Shown piece by piece: positions 40,075 through 50,226 of a stretch of 64,000 bases of DNA; position 1 is the stretch's first letter, and each line of letters begins with the position of its first letter. The DNA lies in contig NZ_CP049107.1 in assembly GCF_011044255.1 (NCBI RefSeq), forward strand, positions 930,001-994,000, read 5' to 3'. Position numbers and translations under genes: made by a program. The notes under the pieces are model-generated. The model saw nothing but the letters and a program-made list of their open reading frames with translations, made no database searches and was not told the origin of the DNA. Origin of the DNA: Rhizorhabdus phycosphaerae (GTDB taxonomy: Bacteria; Pseudomonadota; Alphaproteobacteria; Sphingomonadales; Sphingomonadaceae).

Positions 40075-41901
40075 ATGTGCGGCATTATCGGCATAGTGGG
40101 CAAGGAAGACGTTTCGGAGCGGCTGGTGGCCGGTCTCCGGCGGCTCGAATATCGCGGCTATGACTCGGCCGGCATCTGCACGATCCATGACGGCCAGCTC
40201 GAGCGGCGCCGCGCCGAGGGCAAGCTCGACAATCTCGCGCGCAAGCTGGATGCCGAACCGCTGCCGGGCCTGATCGGCATCGCCCACACCCGCTGGGCGA
40301 CGCATGGTGCGCCGACGCAGGACAATGCCCATCCGCACGCGACGGGTGAGGTCGCGCTCGTCCACAATGGCATCATCGAGAATTTCAAGCCGCTGCGCGA
40401 CGAGCTGATCGCCAAGGGCCGCGTGTTCGAGAGCCAGACCGACACCGAAGTGGTCGCGCACCTGATTTCCGCCGATGTCGAAGCCGGCATGGACCCGGTC
40501 GAGGCGGTCCGCACCAATCTCAAGCGGCTGCACGGCGCCTTCGCGCTCGCGATACTGTTCCGGCAGAACCCGGACATGCTGATCGGCGCGCGTCTCGGTT
40601 CGCCGCTGGTCGTCGGCTATGGCGACAATGGCGAGACCTATCTCGGGTCGGACGCCCTCGCGCTCGCCCCCCTGACCCAGCGGATCAGCTATCTCGACGA
40701 GGGCGACTGGGTCGTCATCACGCGCGAGAAGACCCAGATCTACGACCGTGACGACCAGCCGGTCGACCGCCCGATCGTCCTGTCGGGTGCGTCGAACCTG
40801 ACGATCGACAAGGGCAATCACCGGCACTTCATGCTCAAGGAAATCTACGAGCAGCCGATCGTCGTCGCCCAGACGCTGAAATCCTATGTCCGCAGGCTAG
40901 AGGATCGGGTGTCGCTGCCCGTCCCCGATTTCGACCTGGGCTCGATCCGCCGCGTGACGATCGTCGCCTGCGGGACGAGCTTCTATGCGGGCATGGTCGC
41001 CAAATATTGGTTCGAGCAGTTCGCGCGCGTGCCCGTCGACCTCGATGTGGCGTCCGAGTTCCGCTACCGCGCGCCGGTGATGGAAGAGGGCGGCCTGGCT
41101 CTCTTCATCAGCCAGTCGGGCGAGACCGCCGACACGCTCGCCGCCCTGCGCCACGCGCGCGCCGAGGGGCAGAAGATAGCGGTGGTGGTCAACGTGCCCA
41201 CCTCCACCATGGCCCGCGAAGCCGACCTGCTGCTGCCCACCCATGCGGGCCCGGAGATCGGCGTCGCCTCGACCAAGGCGTTCACCTGCCAGCTGGCGGT
41301 GCTGGCCGCGCTCGCCGCCAATCTCGCCCGGGCCAAAGGACGCCTGTCCGAGCGCGAGGAGAAGGACATCGTCCGACATCTGTCGGAGGCCCCCGCCGCG
41401 ATCAACGGCGCGCTCGCCTATGACGCGACGATCGAGGCGATGGCCGGCACGATCGCGACCGCACGCGACGTCCTCTATCTCGGCCGCGGCACCGATTATC
41501 CGCTGGCACTCGAAGGCGCGCTGAAGCTTAAGGAGATCAGCTACATCCACGCCGAAGGCTATGCCGCAGGCGAAATGAAGCATGGGCCGATCGCCCTGAT
41601 CGACGACAAGGTGCCGGTGATCGTCATCGCACCGTCGGGGCCGCTGTTCGACAAGACCGTGTCGAACATGCAGGAGGTCCAGGCGCGCGGCGGCAAGGTC
41701 GTCCTCATCTCCGACTATGACGGGGTCGCGGCAGCCGGCGAGGGATGCATGGCGACGATCACCATGCCCAAGGTCCATCCGCTGATCGCCCCGATCGTCT
41801 ATGCCATTCCGGTGCAGTTGCTGGCCTATCATGTCGCGGTCGCCAAGGGCACCGACGTCGATCAGCCGCGCAACCTCGCAAAGTCGGTGACCGTCGAGTA
41901 A
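40075..41901 (+). CDS. glmS: Glutamine--fructose-6-phosphate aminotransferase (isomerizing)
   Basis: 608 residues starting MCGIIGIVG with the catalytic Cys2 of the class II glutaminase domain (EYRGYDSAG, HTRWATHG, HNGIIEN). Two SIS domains follow for fructose-6-phosphate isomerisation (ACGTSFYAGM, SQSGETADTL, STKAFTCQ, AEGYAAGEMKHGP), ending LAKSVTVE. It makes glucosamine-6-phosphate, the first committed step to UDP-GlcNAc. It is downstream of glmU. The length and the catalytic segments seen are normal for the family. Confidence 0.98.
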   Translation: MCGIIGIVGKEDVSERLVAGLRRLEYRGYDSAGICTIHDGQLERRRAEGKLDNLARKLDAEPLPGLIGIAHTRWATHGAPTQDNAHPHATGEVALVHNGIIENFKPLRDELIAKGRVFESQTDTEVVAHLISADVEAGMDPVEAVRTNLKRLHGAFALAILFRQNPDMLIGARLGSPLVVGYGDNGETYLGSDALALAPLTQRISYLDEGDWVVITREKTQIYDRDDQPVDRPIVLSGASNLTIDKGNHRHFMLKEIYEQPIVVAQTLKSYVRRLEDRVSLPVPDFDLGSIRRVTIVACGTSFYAGMVAKYWFEQFARVPVDLDVASEFRYRAPVMEEGGLALFISQSGETADTLAALRHARAEGQKIAVVVNVPTSTMAREADLLLPTHAGPEIGVASTKAFTCQLAVLAALAANLARAKGRLSEREEKDIVRHLSEAPAAINGALAYDATIEAMAGTIATARDVLYLGRGTDYPLALEGALKLKEISYIHAEGYAAGEMKHGPIALIDDKVPVIVIAPSGPLFDKTVSNMQEVQARGGKVVLISDYDGVAAAGEGCMATITMPKVHPLIAPIVYAIPVQLLAYHVAVAKGTDVDQPRNLAKSVTVE

Positions 41902-41902
41902 C

Positions 41903-41917
41903 GGCCTCGGCGAGGCC
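41903..41917 (+). terminator. Short hairpin after glmS
   Basis: GGCCTC-GGC-GAGGCC (6-bp arms) starts 2 bp after the glmS stop. It lacks a T-run, so it is a weak candidate terminator or transcript-end stabiliser before ugd. Confidence 0.3.
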
Positions 41918-41998
41918 CTGGATTGAAACTGTCATGGCTGCGCCCTTATGCAGCCGGGCGAGACGCGCTTATTGGCGCGCAACGGCAAGGATATAACG

Positions 41999-43303
41999 AT
42001 GCGATTGGCGATCATCGGCACCGGCTATGTCGGTCTCGTTTCCGGAGCCTGCTTCTCCGAGTTCGGCCATGACGTGACCTGCGTCGACATCAACGAGGCG
42101 ACCATCGCCAAGCTCAAGGCCGGCGAGATTCCGATCTACGAGCCGGGACTGGACGATCTCGTCCGTCGCAACAGCCGGTCGGGGCGTCTCAGCTTCACGA
42201 GCGACATCGCCGAGGGCGTGCGCGACGCCGACGCAGTCTTCATCGCCGTGGGAACCCCCTCCAGGCGCGGCGACGGCCATGCGGACCTGTCCTATGTCTT
42301 TGCGGCGGCAGAACAGGCAGCGAAGGCACTGACGAAGCCATGCGTCATGGTGACCAAGTCGACGGTCCCGGTCGGTACCGCGAAACAGGTCGCCGAGATC
42401 GTCGAGAAGGCACGCCCCGACCTGCGGATCGAGGTCGCCTCCAATCCCGAATTCCTCCGCGAGGGATCGGCGATCGAGGATTTCATGCGCCCCGACCGCG
42501 TGGTCTGCGGCACCTCGGACGAAAATGCCAAGGCCGTGCTGCGCGACATCTACCGCCCCCTGTCGCTGCGCGAGGTTCCGATCCTGTTTGTCGACTGCGC
42601 GACGTCCGAGCTGATCAAATATGCCGCCAACGCCTTTCTCGCGGTGAAGATCACCTTCATCAACGAGATCGCCGATCTGTGCGAAAAGGCGGGTGCGAAC
42701 GTCCAGGCGGTCGCCCATGGCATCGGCATGGACAAGCGGATCGGCAGCAAATTCCTCCATGCCGGGCCCGGCTATGGCGGTTCCTGCTTCCCCAAGGATA
42801 CCACGGCGCTGCTGAAGACCGCCGAAGACCATGAGACGCCGCTCCAGATCGTCAAGGCGACGGTCGACGTGAACAGCCAGCGCAAGCGCTCGATGGGACG
42901 GCGCGTCATCGCGGCGGCGGGCGGATCGGTGAAGGACAAGAAGATCGCGCTGCTCGGCCTGACCTTCAAGCCGAACACCGACGACATGCGCGACAGCCCG
43001 GCGATCGACATCGTGCGCGTGCTGCAGGACCATGGCGCACAGGTCAGCGCCTATGACCCCGAGGGGCGCCATCAGGCCGAAGCCATGCTCGACGGGGTGG
43101 CGTTCGCCGACGATGCCTATCAGGCGATGGACGGCGCCGAGGTGCTGGTCCTCGTTACCGAGTGGAACGAGTTCCGCGCGCTCGATCTCGACCGCGTCCG
43201 TCGCCTGTTGCGCACCCCGACGATCGTCGACCTGCGCAACATCTATCCGCCCGAGCAGATGCGCGCGGCGGGCTTCGACTATAGCTCGATCGGCCGGCCT
43301 TGA
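41999..43303 (+). CDS. ugd: UDP-glucose 6-dehydrogenase
   Basis: 434 residues. The NAD-binding N terminus is MRLAIIGTGYVGLVSGACF, with SNPEFLREGSAI in the middle. The catalytic Cys263 is in GPGYGGSCFPKD, and the C-terminal UDP-binding domain contains LGLTFKPNTDDMRDSP. The ATG at 41999 has AAGGA upstream. It oxidises UDP-glucose to UDP-glucuronate, a precursor for exopolysaccharide and, in sphingomonads, for glucuronosyl glycosphingolipids of the outer membrane. It lies 97 bp after glmS on the same strand. Confidence 0.97.
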   Translation: MRLAIIGTGYVGLVSGACFSEFGHDVTCVDINEATIAKLKAGEIPIYEPGLDDLVRRNSRSGRLSFTSDIAEGVRDADAVFIAVGTPSRRGDGHADLSYVFAAAEQAAKALTKPCVMVTKSTVPVGTAKQVAEIVEKARPDLRIEVASNPEFLREGSAIEDFMRPDRVVCGTSDENAKAVLRDIYRPLSLREVPILFVDCATSELIKYAANAFLAVKITFINEIADLCEKAGANVQAVAHGIGMDKRIGSKFLHAGPGYGGSCFPKDTTALLKTAEDHETPLQIVKATVDVNSQRKRSMGRRVIAAAGGSVKDKKIALLGLTFKPNTDDMRDSPAIDIVRVLQDHGAQVSAYDPEGRHQAEAMLDGVAFADDAYQAMDGAEVLVLVTEWNEFRALDLDRVRRLLRTPTIVDLRNIYPPEQMRAAGFDYSSIGRP

Positions 43304-43406
43304 GCGCGCGCCGCGCGCTGCACCGGCCGACCTGATCATTCCGCCCATGGGCGGCCGCTCCCGCTGAGGCTATGGCGAAAGGAAAGACCGAGGCGAGAGG
43401 GCGAAA

Positions 43407-45053
43407 ATGGCGGGATCCGGCGGGGTCGAGGCAGCGATAGACTTCGGCAGCTATGATTATGTGATCGCGGGAGCCGGCACCGCCGGCAGCCTGCTCGCCA
43501 ACCGCCTGTCTTCCGACCCGCGCAACCGCGTGCTGGTGCTCGAGGCCGGCGGTCAGGACGACTGGATCTGGTTCCATATTCCGGTCGGCTATCTGTTCGC
43601 GATCGGCCACCGCCGCGCCGACTGGCTGTTCGAGACAGAAGTCGAGGCCGGATTGGGTGGACGAAAACTCGCTTATCCGCGTGGCAAGGTGATCGGCGGA
43701 TGCTCGTCGATCAACGCGATGGTCTATATGCGCGGGCAAGCCGCAGACTATGACGGATGGCGGCAACTGGGCCTGACCGGCTGGGGCTGGGACGACGTCT
43801 TGCCCCATTTTCTGGCCCATGAGGATCATTGCGCAGCGGACGGACGCTTTCACCGCGCCGGGGGCGAATGGCGCGTCGAAAACCCTCGCATAAGCTGGGA
43901 GATATTGGACGCCATTCGCGCGGCCGCGCAGGCCGCCGGGATCGCGCCGATCGCCGACTTCAACCGGGGCGACAATGAGGGCTCCTCCTACTTCCAAGTC
44001 AACCAGCGCAACGGCCGGCGGGTCAGCGCAGCCGGCGCCTTCCTGAAACCCGCCCTGTCCCGTCCCAATTTGCGCCTCGAAACCGGTGTCGAGATCGAGC
44101 GCGTCACGATCGAAGATGGCCGGGCTATGGGCATCCTCTTCCGCAAGCAGGGGCAACTGCACCACGCCAGTTCGAACCGGGAGACCATCCTCGCGGCCGG
44201 CGCGATCGGCAGCCCCAAGCTGCTGCAACTGTCGGGCATCGGCGATCCCGAGCGGCTGACCGAGGCGGGGATAGGCGTGCGTCATGCGCTCCCCGGCGTC
44301 GGCGCCAATCTGCAAGACCATCTGCAGATCCGGCCGATCTACAAGGTGTCCGGCGTCCGCACGCTCAACACGGATTATGCTAATCTCTTCAAGCGCGCGA
44401 AGATGGGCTGGGATTATCTGCTGTTCCGCAATGGCCCGCTGACCATGGCGCCGTCGCAGATGGGGGCCTTCGCCCGCTCCTCCCCCGATCAGGACCGCGC
44501 CAATCTGCAATACCACTTCCAGCCGCTGTCGCTCGACAAATGGGGCGACGGGCTGCACCGCTTCGGCGCCTTCACCGCCAGCGTGTGCAACTTGCGACCG
44601 ACGAGCCGGGGGCGGGTAGATCTGGCGGGCCCCGACGCCGCCCTGCCCCCACGCATCCGTCCTAACTATCTCTCGACGGACGAGGACCAGCGCGTCGCAG
44701 TCGAATCGCTGCGACTGACCCGGCGGATCGTGTCGCAGCAGCCGCTCTCGAAATATCGGCCGGAAGAGTTCCGGCCCGGCCCTGCCGCCAACAGCGACGA
44801 GGAACTGCTACAGGCTGCAGCCGATCTCGCGACAACGATTTTTCACCCCGTGGGTACGGCGGCCATGGGGATCGAAGGCGACCCGATGGCGGTCCTCGAC
44901 GAACGGCTTCGCGTGCGCGGGATGGGCGGACTGCGCGTGATCGACGCCTCGGCGATGCCGCGCATCGTATCGGGCAACACAAGCTCCCCCACGCTGATGA
45001 TCGCCGAAAAGGGCGCGGCGATGGTGCTGGAAGATGCGCGGGCAGGATGCTGA
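43407..45053 (+). CDS. GMC-family FAD oxidoreductase (choline/alcohol dehydrogenase type)
   Basis: 548 residues. The FAD motif AGAGTAGSLLANRL is at about residues 18-31, and the GMC signature GGCSSINAMVYMRG and second signature AGAIGSPKLLQLSGIG are present. The C-terminal active-site His lies in FHPVGTAAMG, and GNTSSPTLMIAEKG follows. No signal peptide is visible, so it is cytosolic. GAGAGG precedes the ATG. Family members oxidise primary alcohols, choline or polyethylene glycol to aldehydes; the substrate here is unknown. It stands alone between ugd and a bidirectional terminator. Confidence 0.94.
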   Translation: MAGSGGVEAAIDFGSYDYVIAGAGTAGSLLANRLSSDPRNRVLVLEAGGQDDWIWFHIPVGYLFAIGHRRADWLFETEVEAGLGGRKLAYPRGKVIGGCSSINAMVYMRGQAADYDGWRQLGLTGWGWDDVLPHFLAHEDHCAADGRFHRAGGEWRVENPRISWEILDAIRAAAQAAGIAPIADFNRGDNEGSSYFQVNQRNGRRVSAAGAFLKPALSRPNLRLETGVEIERVTIEDGRAMGILFRKQGQLHHASSNRETILAAGAIGSPKLLQLSGIGDPERLTEAGIGVRHALPGVGANLQDHLQIRPIYKVSGVRTLNTDYANLFKRAKMGWDYLLFRNGPLTMAPSQMGAFARSSPDQDRANLQYHFQPLSLDKWGDGLHRFGAFTASVCNLRPTSRGRVDLAGPDAALPPRIRPNYLSTDEDQRVAVESLRLTRRIVSQQPLSKYRPEEFRPGPAANSDEELLQAAADLATTIFHPVGTAAMGIEGDPMAVLDERLRVRGMGGLRVIDASAMPRIVSGNTSSPTLMIAEKGAAMVLEDARAGC

Positions 45054-45076
45054 GCGCCATCGGACGGCGTATATGA

Positions 45077-45110
45077 AAAGGGCCGGCTCGCCTTAGCGGG
45101 CCGGCCCTTT
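45077..45110. terminator. Bidirectional rho-independent terminator
   Basis: Perfect 11-bp arms AAAGGGCCGGC (45077-45087) and GCCGGCCCTTT (45100-45110) with a 12-nt loop lie between the converging GMC oxidoreductase and ftsH genes. A- and T-ends make it usable on both strands. Confidence 0.88.
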
Positions 45111-45129
45111 CATGCATCGGGGATTAGCC

Positions 45130-47082
<1,953 letters not shown>

Positions 47083-47162
47083 CGTTCAGGTCTGCCTTTC
47101 GGGGGGCAAGATAGGCATGATCGGCTTAATAACAATGGAACAGATCGGACGAGCGGGCCCTT

Positions 47163-48104
47163 TCATCGACGGGGCGGTGCTCTTTCGACCAGGATGCGGC
47201 GGCCGGGCGAAAGTTTCAGTCGCCCCACCGTCGCGGTCGACCCTTGCTCCAGCCGCTTCATGGCGGTTTCCAGCGTCGGGCCATCCACATGCGAATCGGC
47301 CTCGCCGACCAGCCGTGCGAGTATCCGCCTTGTGATCTCGCGCGGCAAGCCCTCGAGGTCGGCAAGCATGCGTCCATTGGGGAAATGGGAAACCCGCGAG
47401 CGCATCGCCTCGGCAGTGACCCAGCACAAAGCCTCTTCCGCCTCGGCGAGATGCGCTGCCGAAGCGGCCAGTCGTTCTACGTCCAGTCCACTGCCGACGC
47501 CGGCAAGCAGGGCGCGAAACCTGCTGCGGTCGTGGCGCGGATCATGGTTGCTGGGGTCATCGACGGTCGCGACTGCGGCCGCGATCGCCTTCAATTCCGT
47601 TCGCCGCCAGCCGAGCAGCGGACGGACCAGCCGCACGCCGCCCAGTGTACGGGAAGCTCTGATAGCGACGAGGCCGGCCAGCCCTGCGCCCCGATCGAGC
47701 CGCATCAGCAGCGTTTCGGCCTGGTCATCGGCATGGTGCGCGGTGGCAATGGCGTCCAACTGCCGGTCCGATGCCCAATCGGCCAGGGCCGCGTAACGCG
47801 CTTCCCGCGCCGCCGCCTGGACGCTCGCGCCGGGGGCAACCGTCACCGCCAGCGTGGCATGCGGAACATCCAGCCGCGCACAGGCGGACGCGACCAGCGC
47901 GGCCTCTGCCGCCGCCTCAGGACGCAACCCATGGTCCACCGTGGCCGCCTCGACCCGGCCGGGACAGGAACGCGCCGCGAGAAGCAGCATAGCCATGCTG
48001 TCGGGCCCGCCGGAAACGGCGAGCCCTACGCGATCCGACGGCGTCGACAGGAGCCGTTCCAGGTCCGCCCGGAATCGCTCGACCTGGGCCGCCTCTATCG
48101 TCAT
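47163..48104 (-). CDS. tilS: tRNA(Ile)-lysidine synthase
   Basis: 313 residues. The PP-loop ATPase motif SGGPDS is at 31-36, followed by VDHGLRPEAAAEA and TAHHADDQAETLLMRLDRG, the family hallmarks, and the usual DPSNHDPRHDRSRFR segment. It converts C34 of tRNA-Ile(CAU) to lysidine so that it reads AUA; such a tRNA is at 22852-22927. It is a short form lacking the long C-terminal domains of E. coli TilS, as is common in alphaproteobacteria. It lies between cpoB and ftsH in an apparent operon. Confidence 0.96.
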   Translation of the reverse strand: MTIEAAQVERFRADLERLLSTPSDRVGLAVSGGPDSMAMLLLAARSCPGRVEAATVDHGLRPEAAAEAALVASACARLDVPHATLAVTVAPGASVQAAAREARYAALADWASDRQLDAIATAHHADDQAETLLMRLDRGAGLAGLVAIRASRTLGGVRLVRPLLGWRRTELKAIAAAVATVDDPSNHDPRHDRSRFRALLAGVGSGLDVERLAASAAHLAEAEEALCWVTAEAMRSRVSHFPNGRMLADLEGLPREITRRILARLVGEADSHVDGPTLETAMKRLEQGSTATVGRLKLSPGRRILVERAPPRR

Positions 48105-48143
48105 GGCCGCAAAGGCCGGATCGACGAGGCGGAGGTCAGCCGC

Positions 48144-49061
48144 CTATTTGCATTTTGCATCGGTCCGGCCCTTGGCGACCATCTGCGCCAGCGGACCGGT
48201 CGTTACCTGATCGGGATATTTGGCCGACAATACGTCATAAGCCTGACAAGCCTTGTCGAACAAAGGCGGCTTACGCTTCATCAGCGCTTCGGCCATGAAG
48301 ACATAGCTGTGCGGTGCCCGCTCGCCATCCTCGATCTTCGTATTCTCGAAGAACTCGCGGATAGCCTCGTTATACTGCCCGCTGTCCAGATAGGCCCGGC
48401 CCGCAAGATTGCGGGCATAGCTGGCATATTTGTCTTTGGGATATTTGGCGTACATCGCCTTGAGTGCAGCGATCGCCTCCGGATATTTCTTCGCCATCCA
48501 CAGGTCGTAACCCGCCATATAGGCGTCCTTGCCGGGATTGCCGCTGGGCGGCGTCGCGACCGGCGCGGCGGCGGGCGTTGTGGCAGCTGGCGGCGTGGCG
48601 GCGGGGGCACCCGGCTTCGGCGCTGGCGGCACCACATAGGGCAGGCTCGCCCCGCCCGTCGCCGGACCGGACGCAGCCGGCGCCTTGCCTTCCAGCGTGT
48701 TGAGGCGGAACTCGGTATCGCCCTTCATCTTGGCGAACTGATCTTCCAGCTTGCGCAGATTATAGCTGTTCTGCTCGACCTGACCGGTCATCGCGGCCAG
48801 TGCCTTCTCCAGCGCGTCGACGCGGCGGCTGAGGTCGACCAGCGGCGCATCGGCCGGCGAACCCGCCGGGGCGGGAGCCGCCGCCTGCGGCTTGATCTCG
48901 GGTTCGAAATAGGTCTGTGCGCCGCCGGGGAACACCTTCCGCTGGACGGCCTTGATCTCCTTCTCGAGCTTGTCGACGCGCTTCTCGACGGGCATCGACT
49001 GCTGCGCCAGCGCTGGCGTCGCAACCGTGACGAGCAGGAGGGCGATCATCGCCTTTTTCAT
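48144..49061 (-). CDS. cpoB: Tol-Pal cell-division coordinator CpoB (YbgF)
   Basis: 305 residues. A Sec signal peptide (ending PALAQ) is followed by an N-terminal coiled coil (VEKRVDKLEKEIKAVQ; LSRRVDALEKALAAM) for trimerisation, a Pro/Ala-rich linker, and C-terminal TPR repeats (DAYMAGYDLWMAKKYPEAIAALKAM; SYARNLAGRAYLDSGQYNEAI). This is the YbgF/CpoB layout. It acts in the periplasm, linking outer-membrane constriction and peptidoglycan synthesis. It is followed by tilS 39 bp later. The other tol-pal genes are not in this window. Confidence 0.92.
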   Translation of the reverse strand: MKKAMIALLLVTVATPALAQQSMPVEKRVDKLEKEIKAVQRKVFPGGAQTYFEPEIKPQAAAPAPAGSPADAPLVDLSRRVDALEKALAAMTGQVEQNSYNLRKLEDQFAKMKGDTEFRLNTLEGKAPAASGPATGGASLPYVVPPAPKPGAPAATPPAATTPAAAPVATPPSGNPGKDAYMAGYDLWMAKKYPEAIAALKAMYAKYPKDKYASYARNLAGRAYLDSGQYNEAIREFFENTKIEDGERAPHSYVFMAEALMKRKPPLFDKACQAYDVLSAKYPDQVTTGPLAQMVAKGRTDAKCK

Positions 49062-49119
49062 TCTGAACCTAATCCCATGATCGTTTCGCGTGGATAATGC
49101 AGCCTGTCGGGGCCCCGGA

Positions 49120-50112
49120 TCAAGGCTGGCCGCGCCGATCCGTCCCAGAGGCGGGCTCGGCCGCCGGAGCGGTCGTGGTCGGCTCGGCCGGGGGCGTCAC
49201 GTCACGAAAGGCGGGTGGCAGTGATGCCCTCTCTCGGCGCCGGGCAGGCCTTGTCGCTTCGGCCGAAGAGGCGGGCGCCGCTTCCGGCGTCGCGGCATTG
49301 CCGTCGGCATCGCTTTCCGTGGTTTCGGGCTTGGCCGTCGCGATCGCCACCAACGCGTCGCGCTTGAGGCTATAGGCGCGCACCAGCCGGTCCGGCTCCC
49401 CGATCGGCGGCAGCGCGGTGGCGCCGATCGCGACACGAACCGACTGCGGACGGCCGGTGCGCAGGACCGGATCGATAACGTCCTCGGCCAGCGTGTAGCT
49501 CTGCCCTGCGGGCAGCACGCTCATGAAATAGGTCCGTCCATCACGCTCGGAAACCTTGAGCCAGACATCCTCGATCGCCGTGACGGTGATCGGGCCGGTC
49601 GGCACGGCAGGTTCGGCGGGCGGCGGCGGGACGACCGGCTTGGGCGGCAGGGGGCGGTTGTCTTCCACCGTGTCCGCTGCAAGCCTGGCCAGATCCACAT
49701 TGTCTTCCTGGAAGCGCAGCAGCAAATAGCCCATGCCGAGCAGCAGGGCGACGCCCAGCGCGACCATCGCCAGCAGGCGTGACGGCACGCGCGACGGATC
49801 GACCGGCTCATAGGCGGTGGGCTCGAAATGGCCGCGGCGCTCGTCGCCGATCTCATCGCGAAAAGCGCGGGACAGCAGCGTACCGTCTAACCCCAGAGTC
49901 GTTGCGTAGGTTCGCACGAATCCGACCGAATAGGGCGCGGCAGGCAGGCCTTCATGGTTGCCGCTCTCGATCGCCTCGAGATGCCGCAGCGGAATTCGCG
50001 TGCGCGCGGCGACGTCGCTGAGCTCGATATTCTGACGCACGCGTTCCGCCGCCAATTGCTGGCCGACGCTCCGCGGAGCCTTGTTCTGCTCTTCACCAGC
50101 GCTTTCGCTCAT
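49120..50112 (-). CDS. RodZ-like membrane HTH protein
   Basis: 330 residues. An N-terminal cytoplasmic Xre-type helix-turn-helix (VGQQLAAERVRQNIELSDVA, then RHLEAIESG) is followed by YSVGFVRTYA, a single membrane helix (112-133) and a periplasmic part with a Pro-rich stretch and a DUF4115-like beta domain (VTAIEDVWLKVSERDGR). A disordered Ala/Thr/Pro tail ends it. RodZ anchors MreB and helps set rod shape; sphingomonad members are often annotated this way. It lies 59 bp upstream of cpoB on the same strand. Confidence 0.88.
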   Translation of the reverse strand: MSESAGEEQNKAPRSVGQQLAAERVRQNIELSDVAARTRIPLRHLEAIESGNHEGLPAAPYSVGFVRTYATTLGLDGTLLSRAFRDEIGDERRGHFEPTAYEPVDPSRVPSRLLAMVALGVALLLGMGYLLLRFQEDNVDLARLAADTVEDNRPLPPKPVVPPPPAEPAVPTGPITVTAIEDVWLKVSERDGRTYFMSVLPAGQSYTLAEDVIDPVLRTGRPQSVRVAIGATALPPIGEPDRLVRAYSLKRDALVAIATAKPETTESDADGNAATPEAAPASSAEATRPARRRERASLPPAFRDVTPPAEPTTTAPAAEPASGTDRRGQP

Positions 50113-50226
50113 CGCGTACTCCTTCGCGCTCCGTGGCGATCACGCAGGCAGGACGGTCTCAAAAAACGGTCTGCCAGCGCCGCACGAAGCGTCGTTCCCC
50201 CTGGCTGCTTAGGTCTGCCCCGCAAA